Shown here in pieces: positions 1 to 7,463 of a stretch of DNA of 43,760 nucleotides. The DNA comes from Bacteroides sp. (GTDB lineage Bacteria; Bacteroidota; Bacteroidia; Bacteroidales; GCA-2748055). The position numbers and the translations under genes were made by a program. How positions within the stretch are numbered: position 1 is the stretch's first letter; the number at the start of each line of letters is the position of its first letter. The notes beneath the pieces were generated by a model. It was not told where the DNA came from. It saw only the letters and a list, made by a program, of their open reading frames with translations, and searched no databases. The DNA is taken from the NCBI GenBank assembly GCA_011056635.1, contig DSEO01000264.1, positions 1 through 43,760 on the forward strand. Direction: 5' to 3'.

Positions 1-54
1 AACGCTTGCGCAGCCATGATACCTAACTTCACTAACCACTAACGCTTGCGCAGC
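1..54. repeat. 14-bp direct repeat at window edge
   Basis: The 14-mer AACGCTTGCGCAGC occurs at 1-14 and again at 41-54, giving a 40-bp period. The first copy touches the window edge, so more units may lie to the left. The second copy extends into a hairpin (GCTTGC-GCA-GCAAGC, 44-58), while the first copy diverges after the 14-mer. It could be the end of a tandem array, a dispersed intergenic repeat or a duplicated terminator arm; the window cannot decide. Confidence 0.6.
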
Positions 55-81
55 AAGCATATTAACGCCCGCCTCGCGGGC
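44..81 (-). terminator. Hairpins downstream of lpdA, possible terminator
   Basis: Two perfect 6-bp stems with 3-nt loops lie just past the lpdA stop codon on the minus strand: GCCCGC-CTC-GCGGGC at 67-81 and GCTTGC-GCA-GCAAGC at 44-58. The minus strand has no clear run of T after either stem. This may therefore be a weak or Rho-assisted terminator, or simply structured repeat DNA. The position directly after the last codon of lpdA is the main argument for termination. Confidence 0.4.
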
Positions 82-82
82 A

Positions 83-1474
83 TTATATATGTATGACTTC
101 CCCGTATGCCGCTGCGGCCGCCTCCATGATGGCCTCCGACATGGTGGGGTGCGGGTGGACCGACTTGATGATCTCCTCCCCGGTTGTCTCCAGCTTCCTG
201 GCCACCACGATCTCGGCGATCATTTCTGTCACATTGGCCCCGATCATGTGGGCGCCCAGCAGCTCGCCGTATTTTGCATCAAAGACCAGCTTGACAAATC
301 CCTCCTTGGCCCCTGCCGCTGATGCCTTTCCGGATGCGGTGAATGGAAATTTCCCCACCTTCAGTTCATACCCGGCTTCTTTTGCCGCTTTCTCGGTCAT
401 ACCCACCGATGCAACCTCGGGATTGGTGTATGTACAGGCCGGAACATTGTGATAATCCACCGGCCGGGGATCCTTGCCCGCGATCTTTTCCACGCATGTG
501 ATCCCTTCGGCCGATGCCACGTGGGCCAGTGCGGGTCCGCCCACGATGTCTCCGATGGCATAAATGCCGTTCACACTGGTCCTGTAGAATGGGTCCACCT
601 TCACCTTTCCGTTTTCGACCTCGACCCCGAGCGTTTCCAGTCCGATGTCTTCGATATTGGGGGTGATACCCACCGCTGATAGCACCACCTCCGCTTCCAC
701 CTCCGTTTCACCTTTGGAGGTTTTGACCACCGCCCTGCACAGATCCCCGGACGTATCCACGCTTTCCACAGACGAACCGGTCATCACGTTCATTTTGGAT
801 TTCTTGAATGAACGTTCCAGCTGTCTGGACACTTCCTCGTCTTCCAGGGGGACCACGTTGGGCAGGAATTCCACGAGGGTGACTTCCGTTCCGAGGGTAT
901 TGAAAAAGTAAGCGAATTCGCTGCCGATGGCACCGGAACCGACCACCAGCATTGATTTGGGAAGCTTTTCCAGGGTCATGGCCTCCCGGTATCCGATGAT
1001 CTTTTTTCCATCCTGCTTCAGGTTGGGAAGCTCTTTGGACCTTGCCCCTGTGGCCAGGATGATATGGTCAGCCTCCACCAGGGTGGCTTCGCCATCCTTC
1101 CCCGTCACTTCCACTTTCCCGGGCGATTTCAATCTGCCGGTACCCCGGATGGTCTCGATCTTATTTTTCTTGAAAAGGTACTGCACCCCTTTGCTCATAC
1201 CTTCCGCAACCGATCTGCTCCTCTCCACCATCCTGGGCAGATCAGGGCTGACCGATCCTTCAACGGCCACACCGTAATCCGGGGCATGCAGGAAGTAGTC
1301 ATATACCTGCGCACTTTTCAGCAGGGATTTCGTGGGGATACATCCCCAATTCAGACATACACCTCCCAGGGATTCCCGTTCGACCACCGCGGTCTTCAAT
1401 CCCAGTTGTGCGGCGCGGATGGCAGCCACATAACCGCCCGGTCCGCTTCCTATGACTACAAGATCAAATTTCAT
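83..1474 (-). CDS. lpdA: Dihydrolipoyl dehydrogenase (E3)
   Basis: This FAD flavoprotein reoxidises the dihydrolipoyl groups of 2-oxoacid dehydrogenase or glycine cleavage complexes and passes the electrons to NAD+ in the cytoplasm. The 463-residue length is normal for the family. Visible motifs are the FAD-binding GSGPGG near the N-terminus, the redox-active disulfide in GGVCLNWGCIPTKS, a second Rossmann motif VVGSGAIGSEFA, the FAD-contacting AIGDI segment, and the C-terminal HPHPTMSE catalytic His-Glu pair. No E1 or E2 gene is in the window, so the partner complex is unknown. It lies 59 nt downstream of, and on the same strand as, the serine hydrolase gene and may be co-transcribed with it. 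Start is the ATG before KFDLVVIG. Confidence 0.96.
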   Translation of the reverse strand: MKFDLVVIGSGPGGYVAAIRAAQLGLKTAVVERESLGGVCLNWGCIPTKSLLKSAQVYDYFLHAPDYGVAVEGSVSPDLPRMVERSRSVAEGMSKGVQYLFKKNKIETIRGTGRLKSPGKVEVTGKDGEATLVEADHIILATGARSKELPNLKQDGKKIIGYREAMTLEKLPKSMLVVGSGAIGSEFAYFFNTLGTEVTLVEFLPNVVPLEDEEVSRQLERSFKKSKMNVMTGSSVESVDTSGDLCRAVVKTSKGETEVEAEVVLSAVGITPNIEDIGLETLGVEVENGKVKVDPFYRTSVNGIYAIGDIVGGPALAHVASAEGITCVEKIAGKDPRPVDYHNVPACTYTNPEVASVGMTEKAAKEAGYELKVGKFPFTASGKASAAGAKEGFVKLVFDAKYGELLGAHMIGANVTEMIAEIVVARKLETTGEEIIKSVHPHPTMSEAIMEAAAAAYGEVIHI

Positions 1475-1533
1475 GCTTACTGGATTTTATGGTTTTGTAA
1501 GTGAATATACATGCATATAACACCCAAAGTGAA

Positions 1534-2760
1534 TTAGGGTTTAATAATTTCCCCAACCCCGGTGGCATCCGCATACTGGAAGAAAAGGTCGAAGAAAGCG
1601 GGGACGCTCCGGGAAGCCAGTCCGTTGGGCGAGTTCTGCAGGAATGCAATCCCCACATCTTCCTCGGGACAGAAACCGATCTCCGCACGGTAACCGCGTA
1701 TGTAGCCTCCGTGATAGATGATCTTTCTGCCCTTGTAATGGTAGATCCTCCAGCCCAGGCTGTAGTAGCGGTCCCGGAAAGGCTCCCATTGTACAGTGTA
1801 TACTGCTTTCAGGGGGGTGTAAACCAGCGGAGTGGCCAGTTGCCGGCACACTGTATCCGGGAAATACGCCGGTTGATGCCCCAGCAGGGCCAGCAGCCAG
1901 CGTCCCATATCGGCGATGCTGGCATTGATCCCTGCCGCAGGTATCACATTATAATAACCGTCATGCAGGTCCAGGGGTATGTATCCCTCTCCCCCCCTCA
2001 CATGCGGGAAAGCTACATTGTAAGGATGACCGAGGTCGATCTTCCCGGCCGAGGCATCCCTCATACCCAGCGGATGGAATATCTTCTCCTCCAGAAGCCG
2101 GGCATAGGAGCTTCCCGTCACCTGCTCCGCAACGGGTGCAAACATGCTGAAGATCACATTCTGGTAACCGTATAATTTTCCCGGGGGGGCCGAGATGTCC
2201 ACCTCGGCGAGCCGCGCCAGGATAGCATCGAGTTCCATATCCGCCTCCACCAGGTTATCGTAGGCGTGGGGGATCAGACCGGAGGTATGGCTCATGACAT
2301 GACGGAGGGTAAGATCTGCGGTGCTGACCGAATCCTTCAGCCTGAACCCGGGTAAATACCGGGTGAGCCTGTCATCCAGGGAAAGGATCCCTTCGTGGTC
2401 CAGGAGACAGGCCAGGGCCCCGGAAAATCCTTTGGATACGGAGGCGAGCCTGAAAACAGTATGCTCATTAACCCTGGCATCACTTCCTATCCTTCTCAGC
2501 CCGTAAGTTCGGGTGGCAGCAATCCGGCCCTGGTGCACAATGGTGAACGCAGCACCCACGGTACCTGTGCTGTCCAATGCATGGAGCATTTGCCCGGCGT
2601 ACTCCAATATGGCCTCATGTGTCGGTATAACTTCCACGGGGGCCGTTTCGGGTTCCGGATCTTCATGATGGACCTGGGAACCGGAATGCAATAAAATAAA
2701 TATCGTGGCGACACCGGGAATCAGAAGAAATACCCAGATCCTTCTCGCGCGCTGTTTCAT
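1534..2760 (-). CDS. Beta-lactamase-fold serine hydrolase (class C/esterase family)
   Basis: Member of the beta-lactamase/penicillin-binding/esterase family (Pfam Beta-lactamase type), about 408 residues from the chosen start. The catalytic motifs are present: SVSK (SxxK) in FRLASVSKGFSG, YQN (YxN) in YGYQNVIFS, and HGG near the C-terminus at the usual KTG position. HGG is common in the esterase and peptidase members, so true beta-lactamase activity should not be assumed. An N-terminal hydrophobic segment (IWVFLLIPGVATIFILL) acts as a signal or membrane anchor, placing the enzyme in the periplasm. The ORF track begins at 2793, but the ATG at 2760 (MKQRARR) fits the signal anchor better, and 2793 would lie almost at the predicted transcription start. 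Substrate is unknown; peptidoglycan peptides or esters are possibilities. Confidence 0.85.
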   Translation of the reverse strand: MKQRARRIWVFLLIPGVATIFILLHSGSQVHHEDPEPETAPVEVIPTHEAILEYAGQMLHALDSTGTVGAAFTIVHQGRIAATRTYGLRRIGSDARVNEHTVFRLASVSKGFSGALACLLDHEGILSLDDRLTRYLPGFRLKDSVSTADLTLRHVMSHTSGLIPHAYDNLVEADMELDAILARLAEVDISAPPGKLYGYQNVIFSMFAPVAEQVTGSSYARLLEEKIFHPLGMRDASAGKIDLGHPYNVAFPHVRGGEGYIPLDLHDGYYNVIPAAGINASIADMGRWLLALLGHQPAYFPDTVCRQLATPLVYTPLKAVYTVQWEPFRDRYYSLGWRIYHYKGRKIIYHGGYIRGYRAEIGFCPEEDVGIAFLQNSPNGLASRSVPAFFDLFFQYADATGVGEIIKP

Positions 2761-2800
2761 AACTGTACTTTCGTTCCTGGGTTCATACATCATCTGGCAG

Positions 2801-2808
2801 CAAATCTA
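2801..2808 (-). promoter_or_regulatory. Bacteroidota -7 element for the serine hydrolase
   Basis: Minus-strand TAGATTTG matches the Bacteroidota primary sigma -7 consensus TAnnTTTG exactly. It sits 41 nt upstream of the ATG at 2760. No TTG was found at the expected -33 spacing. Confidence 0.5.
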
Positions 2809-2907
2809 CAATTATATAAAAAAAACCCGAACTGCTGCTGCCACTGTTTATGAACCGGTCATGAAAACCATTCGCTCATTTTGTGTACAAAATTGTCTGA
2901 GGTTCCT

Positions 2908-2915
2908 TACATTTG
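2908..2915 (+). promoter_or_regulatory. Bacteroidota -7 element for ppk1
   Basis: TACATTTG matches TAnnTTTG. A TTTG lies 24 nt upstream (2880-2883), slightly beyond the usual spacing. The element includes the TTG the ORF track uses as a start (2913), so that codon is unlikely to be translated and the ATG at 2934 is preferred. Confidence 0.55.
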
Positions 2916-2933
2916 CATACAGATCCTCTTTTC

Positions 2934-5006
2934 ATGAGCAGGTATGAATATATCAACAGGGACATAAGCTGGCTTTCATTCAATTTCCGGGTTCTTCAGG
3001 AAGCCATGGACAAGAGTCTGCCCCTGTATGAACGCATTAAATTCCTCGCCATCTATTCCAACAACATGGAGGAGTTCTACCAGGTCAGGGTGAGCTACTA
3101 CAAGGAAATGCTGCGTCATGAAAGCGAGTTTCCCATGGAACACGTCCGGGAGGTCAATCCCTCGTCGATCATCCGGCAGATCAACGAGATCGTTACCAAC
3201 CAGCAATCCATATTTCACCTGATCTTTGAGGATGAGATCCTCCCGGAGCTGAGAAAGAACAACATCATCGTCGTGGAGGAAAATGACAGGCTTTCCGCTG
3301 AACAGACCAGATACATCCGCGATGTATTTTACTCGGATATCCTGACTTCCATCCAGCCGGTCCTGCTCGTTAAAAAGAAGGTCCGTCCCTTCCTGAAAAC
3401 CGGTCAGCCCTACGTGGCCATCGAAATGGTCAGCAAGGAGCGGACAGGTAAAAAACAGCGCAGGCGGTATGCCATCCTGAAGATCCCCACCGACCACAAT
3501 ATTCCCAGGTTCCTGCAGCTTCCCGGAAAAGATAACAAACATTATATCATGTTCCTGGAGGATGTGATCATGCGGCATTCTGAGGCCCTGTTCCCGGGAT
3601 ACAGGGTGAAGGACTGGTACTCGCTAAAGCTTACCAGGGATGCAGACCTTGAATACGACGATTATGAGGGCGAGGATCTGATCGAAACCATCGACAGGAT
3701 CCGGTCACTTCGCTCCGTTGGCAGTCCGAACCGCTTCCAGTATGACAGGAGAATGCCGGAAAAACTGCTGGATTACATCATGGCGTCCTTCGGGATTTCA
3801 AGAGATATCCTGGTCATCGGAGGCAGCCGTCACAATTTCCGGGATTTTTTCAATTTTCCCAACCCGGTCTACCCGGATCTGGAAATTGAAAACCTTCCTC
3901 CTGTGCCCATCCCGGCACTGGCCAACCAGAAAAAGACCATGGCCTCCCTCATCAGCAAGAAGGACTACCTGCTGAGTGTGCCTTACCAGCCCTTTGAGCA
4001 CTTTCTGAGGTACCTGCGTGAGGCAGCGACCGATCCCTCGGTGGAGGAGATCAAGACCACCCAGTACAGGGTTTCCGATCACTCGGTGGTGGTCAATACC
4101 CTGATCGATGCGGCGGAGAACGGGAAAAAAGTGACTGTATTCGTGGAACTGAAAGCCCGGTTCGATGAGGAAGCCAATCTGAAATGGGCCAATGAAATGA
4201 CCAAGGCCGGGATCCGGATCATATACAGCATCCCCGGACTGAAAGTGCATGCCAAGATCGCACTGGTCATCCGGAAAGCAGATTCCAAGCATGGTGACCA
4301 GGTCTACCTGGGAACGGGGAACTTCAACGAAAAAACGGCCCGCCTCTACGCCGATCACGGATTCTTTACCTCGAATCCGGAAGTGGTAAAAGAAGTGAAA
4401 GCGCTTTACAACCACCTGGAGGACCAGGACCTTCGGCCTGAATTCAGGCATATCCTTGTCCCCGGCTTTAACCTGATCCCACATTTTATCAGGCTGATCG
4501 ATCAGGAAATCGCCCATGTGAACAAAGGAAACAGCGGGTACATTTTATTGAAAATGAACGGTCTTCAGGATATGGAAATGGTGGATCACCTGTACAGGGC
4601 GAGTGAAGCGGGGGTGAAAATTGACTTGATCATCAGGGGGGTCTGCACCCTGAAAACAAACCAGCCCTACAGCCGGAACATCCGGGTGGTCAGGATCGTG
4701 GATCGTTACCTGGAACACGCAAGGGCATATGTATTTCTGAACAACGGTGACAACCAGGTCTACCTGGGGTCGGCAGACTGGATGAAACGGAACCTGCGCA
4801 GAAGGGTGGAGTGTGTCTTCCCCATCTACGATCCGGATGCCAGGAGGGAGGTCCTGGATATTTTGAAGATTCAACTGTCGGATAATGTGAAAGCCTGCGA
4901 GGTGGATGAGAACCTGAACAACGTAAGGGTAACTTCGGATGGCTCTGACATCAGGGCCCAGATAGACACGTACGAGTATTTCAGGAAAAAATATGCTGCA
5001 CCCTGA
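2934..5006 (+). CDS. ppk1: Polyphosphate kinase 1
   Basis: Reversibly transfers the ATP gamma-phosphate onto inorganic polyphosphate chains. About 690 residues, the normal PPK1 size. The N-terminal domain opens with YINRDISWLSFNFRVL, a hallmark of the family. The two conserved histidines of the phospholipase-D-like C-terminal halves are visible: GLKVHAKIALV near residue 438 (the autophosphorylated His in E. coli numbering 435) and RYLEHARAYVF near residue 595. The motif YLGTGNFNEKTARLYADHG follows the first. The ORF track extends to a TTG at 2913, which is part of the promoter; the ATG at 2934 gives MSRYEYINRDISW, the usual beginning. meaB follows 39 nt later on the same strand, so co-transcription is plausible though no functional link is known. 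Confidence 0.96.
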   Translation: MSRYEYINRDISWLSFNFRVLQEAMDKSLPLYERIKFLAIYSNNMEEFYQVRVSYYKEMLRHESEFPMEHVREVNPSSIIRQINEIVTNQQSIFHLIFEDEILPELRKNNIIVVEENDRLSAEQTRYIRDVFYSDILTSIQPVLLVKKKVRPFLKTGQPYVAIEMVSKERTGKKQRRRYAILKIPTDHNIPRFLQLPGKDNKHYIMFLEDVIMRHSEALFPGYRVKDWYSLKLTRDADLEYDDYEGEDLIETIDRIRSLRSVGSPNRFQYDRRMPEKLLDYIMASFGISRDILVIGGSRHNFRDFFNFPNPVYPDLEIENLPPVPIPALANQKKTMASLISKKDYLLSVPYQPFEHFLRYLREAATDPSVEEIKTTQYRVSDHSVVVNTLIDAAENGKKVTVFVELKARFDEEANLKWANEMTKAGIRIIYSIPGLKVHAKIALVIRKADSKHGDQVYLGTGNFNEKTARLYADHGFFTSNPEVVKEVKALYNHLEDQDLRPEFRHILVPGFNLIPHFIRLIDQEIAHVNKGNSGYILLKMNGLQDMEMVDHLYRASEAGVKIDLIIRGVCTLKTNQPYSRNIRVVRIVDRYLEHARAYVFLNNGDNQVYLGSADWMKRNLRRRVECVFPIYDPDARREVLDILKIQLSDNVKACEVDENLNNVRVTSDGSDIRAQIDTYEYFRKKYAAP

Positions 5007-5045
5007 AACGATCCCCGGCCCGTATCACGAACAATTGCATCCCTG

Positions 5046-6134
5046 ATGACAGCATCGAAAAAGAAAAGGTCTGCGCTCTCTGTATCCGAAGGGGTATCAC
5101 CACCCGATCCCATCAATAAGGAGGCCGTCAGCCGTCTGAAAAAAGCCAGGAAAAAACAATATTCCACGGCTGAATTGCTGGAAGGGATCAAACAGGGGGA
5201 TACAGGCATGCTCAGCAGGGCCATTACCTTGATTGAAAGCTCACTGCCACAGCACCAGTCCGAATCGGAGGCCCTGATCACAGCCTGTCTCCCCCTGTCG
5301 GGCCATGCTTTTCGTATCGGTATCACCGGCGTTCCCGGGGCAGGCAAAAGTACATTTATTGAAGCCCTTGGGAATCACATCATCCAGCAGGGGGGAAGGC
5401 TGGCCGTTCTGGCCATTGACCCGAGCAGCGAGCGGTCAAAAGGTAGCATCATGGGAGATAAGACCCGCATGGAAGAGCTGGCGGGCAGGCCGGAAGCCTA
5501 TATCCGTCCCTCACCTTCCGGGGGAACCCTCGGAGGCGTGGCGCGCAAGACCCGGGAGACCATCCTCCTGTGTGAAGCGGCCGGATTCGATACCATCTTC
5601 GTTGAAACCGTGGGAGTGGGACAATCCGAAACAGCCGTGCACAGCATGGTCGATTTCTTCCTGCTGATCATGCTGGCCGGCGCGGGCGACGAGTTGCAGG
5701 GGATCAAGCGCGGGATCATGGAGATGGCGGATGCCCTGGTGATCAACAAGGCGGACGGGACCAATATCCAGAAAGCCCGAAGGGCACAGGCAGAATATGC
5801 CAATGCCCTTCACCTCTTCCCGCCTTCACCTTCCGGGTGGACCGTTCAGGTCAGGACCTGCTCATCGATCCATCAAACCGGCATCGAGGAGATCTGGCAG
5901 ATGGCACTGGATTACCAAAATCACGTTACTGCAAACGGATTCCTGGAAAGAAAAAGGAAGGAACAGTCAAAATTCTGGATGTATGAAACCCTGCGTGAGG
6001 GGATCTTCAACCATGCATTCAATGATCCCGGGATGCAGAAGGAATTGAAAAAACACGAAAAAGCCATTGCGGAAGGAAAGATGACCTCCTTTATGGCTGC
6101 CGTCTCTATTTTGAATAAATACAAATCCAAGTAA
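5046..6134 (+). CDS. meaB: Methylmalonyl-CoA mutase-associated GTPase MeaB
   Basis: G3E-family P-loop GTPase that guards adenosylcobalamin loading and protects methylmalonyl-CoA mutase from inactivation. The 362-residue protein has the Walker A motif GVPGAGKST, the conserved DPSSERSKGSIMGDKTRM segment, ETVGVGQSE (Walker B and switch region) and NKADG as base-recognition motif. The roughly 90-residue N-terminal helical part and the C-terminal dimerisation arm (LKKHEKAIAEGKMTSF) fit MeaB/ArgK. The mutase subunits are not in the window, but the carboxyltransferase and biotin carrier at 30134-32077 could act on the same metabolite pool. A 7-bp inverted repeat straddles its stop codon. Confidence 0.93.
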   Translation: MTASKKKRSALSVSEGVSPPDPINKEAVSRLKKARKKQYSTAELLEGIKQGDTGMLSRAITLIESSLPQHQSESEALITACLPLSGHAFRIGITGVPGAGKSTFIEALGNHIIQQGGRLAVLAIDPSSERSKGSIMGDKTRMEELAGRPEAYIRPSPSGGTLGGVARKTRETILLCEAAGFDTIFVETVGVGQSETAVHSMVDFFLLIMLAGAGDELQGIKRGIMEMADALVINKADGTNIQKARRAQAEYANALHLFPPSPSGWTVQVRTCSSIHQTGIEEIWQMALDYQNHVTANGFLERKRKEQSKFWMYETLREGIFNHAFNDPGMQKELKKHEKAIAEGKMTSFMAAVSILNKYKSK

Positions 6135-6156
6135 CGTTCCTGACTTGCGACGTTAC
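6131..6156. terminator. Inverted repeat spanning both convergent stop codons
   Basis: GTAACGT (6131-6137) and ACGTTAC (6150-6156) form a perfect 7-bp stem with a 12-nt loop. The left arm contains the meaB TAA and the right arm contains the TAA of the minus-strand DUF1573 gene. It may act as a compact bidirectional transcription-stop structure. There is no strong T-run, so the role is inferred from position. Confidence 0.4.
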
Positions 6157-7253
6157 GACTTCACCACTTCCCCCCTGACCCAGAGAATGGTTTTGCTGTT
6201 TTTGGGATCGTTGGTGATAATGGTCACCGTCTTGTTCTGGTTGCCCACCTTTCCGGCGGAATTAAACACCATTTTGATATTCACCTTCTCGCCCGGGGCG
6301 ATCACCTTCTTTTCCGGCTGTACGGCCGTGCATCCGCAGGAAGCGCTCACTTTCCTGATCACCAGGTCTGATTTGCCCGAATTGGACAGGATATAGGTGT
6401 GTTCCACCTTCTCTCCCTGGTTGATCTTTCCGAAATTGAACTCCGTATTATCCACGCTCAGCACAGGGGCCTTTGCCATCTCATCCGCTGTCATCACAGA
6501 GAAATCCTCCTCGATGTTGGCACTGATCACCAGGCTGTAGTTGCGGTCTGTGGTCCCGTTCAGCTTCAGGTTCATCCTGTCAATCACAAAGCCCCAATCG
6601 TTCCGCTCCGGTGCATTGTAGGTGGCAGTCAGCATCCCCTTCTCCCCCGGTTTCAGGGTCGCGGGTTCGGCTTTGATCCGGATGTGTGACGGAACACGTT
6701 CGAAAGCTATGTTAACAGGGCCATCGGAGGTGTTGATAACTTCCAGGCTTTTCTCTGTTTTCTGGGTGTTCTTGATATTACCGAATGCCAGGTGGTTCGA
6801 TCTCAGCCGCATCGGTCCCATGGCATACCTGTATTCGTCCTCGATGGATTTCGGTTTCGGGATCACCTCACCGGAAATGGTGAGACGTACATTTCCCGGG
6901 TTCGAGTTTGAGATGACCGTGACATACTTTCTGAATGCGCCCGGTCTTCCCGCCGGATCGTAGGTGGCTGCCACAAACCCTGTCTCCCCCGGGTGGACCG
7001 GCTCACGGGTCCAGCTGGGTGCGGTACACCCGCAGGATGTGGACACATGCTGGATGATCAGGTCGCTCCCGCCTGTATTCACGAATTCAAACTGGTAGGT
7101 TACCTTCCCATCCGTTTCCTGGAATTTCCCGAAATCATGATCAGTTTTCTTGAAGGAAATTTTCGGCTCCATCGTCTGTGCCATCAACGGCAGCAACAAA
7201 CCGCCCAAAAAGAAGATCAAAGTTGCTCGTTTTATCAAAGTTGCTCGTTTCAT
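6153..7253 (-). CDS. Secreted protein with DUF1573 domains
   Basis: 366 residues with an N-terminal signal peptide (hydrophobic IFFLGGLLLPLMAQ), so exported. Three immunoglobulin-like repeats are visible: residues about 30-125 (HDFGKF ... SCGCT ... ISGEV), a middle divergent copy starting at LAFGNI, and about 275-364 (FNFGKI ... SCGCT ... VRGEV). The first and third carry the SCGCT motif typical of DUF1573 proteins of Bacteroidota. Their biochemical role is unknown; the fold resembles MSP/ASPM-like beta-sandwiches. The first residues are duplicated (KRATLI twice) by an 18-bp tandem repeat. Convergent with meaB and divergent from the large propeller-barrel gene. Confidence 0.85.
   Translation of the reverse strand: MKRATLIKRATLIFFLGGLLLPLMAQTMEPKISFKKTDHDFGKFQETDGKVTYQFEFVNTGGSDLIIQHVSTSCGCTAPSWTREPVHPGETGFVAATYDPAGRPGAFRKYVTVISNSNPGNVRLTISGEVIPKPKSIEDEYRYAMGPMRLRSNHLAFGNIKNTQKTEKSLEVINTSDGPVNIAFERVPSHIRIKAEPATLKPGEKGMLTATYNAPERNDWGFVIDRMNLKLNGTTDRNYSLVISANIEEDFSVMTADEMAKAPVLSVDNTEFNFGKINQGEKVEHTYILSNSGKSDLVIRKVSASCGCTAVQPEKKVIAPGEKVNIKMVFNSAGKVGNQNKTVTIITNDPKNSKTILWVRGEVVKS
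7216..7251. repeat. 18-bp tandem duplication in a signal peptide
   Basis: ATCAAAGTTGCTCGTTTT (7216-7233) is followed immediately by a copy differing only in its last base (7234-7251). On the minus strand this encodes KRATLI-KRATLI straight after the initiator Met of the DUF1573 protein. It looks like a recent slipped-strand duplication that lengthens the positively charged part of the signal peptide without changing frame. Confidence 0.85.
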
Positions 7254-7335
7254 GACTCTTCAACAAATATTACTGGTTTTCGAAATTGTATCCGACTTTT
7301 TTTACGGGTTATTCCCGACTTTGTTCGTTGTCCTG

Positions 7336-7343
7336 CAAAATTA
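7336..7343 (-). promoter_or_regulatory. Bacteroidota -7 element for the DUF1573 gene
   Basis: Minus-strand TAATTTTG matches TAnnTTTG, 83 nt upstream of the DUF1573 ATG. The nearest upstream TTG is only 14 nt away, shorter than the usual -33 spacing, so support rests on the -7 box alone. Confidence 0.4.
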
Positions 7344-7463
7344 ACAGAAAAATCCTACAATTAGTTGCATAATTTTTGAGGTACCCATGTGAATACAAAT
7401 TTCGTTCCGGGATTTTAAAGCGACTTGTCATCAATAATGTGTATTTTTAGAGCCCGGAAGAGA

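Noticed and set aside
3798-4517. 239-residue minus-strand ORF inside ppk1
   Set aside because: Antisense to highly conserved polyphosphate kinase motifs and without a motif of its own.
7254-7463. Small RNA or riboswitch between the DUF1573 and propeller-barrel genes
   Set aside because: AT-rich DNA with only a 4-bp CGGG/CCCG stem; nothing beyond promoter-like boxes.
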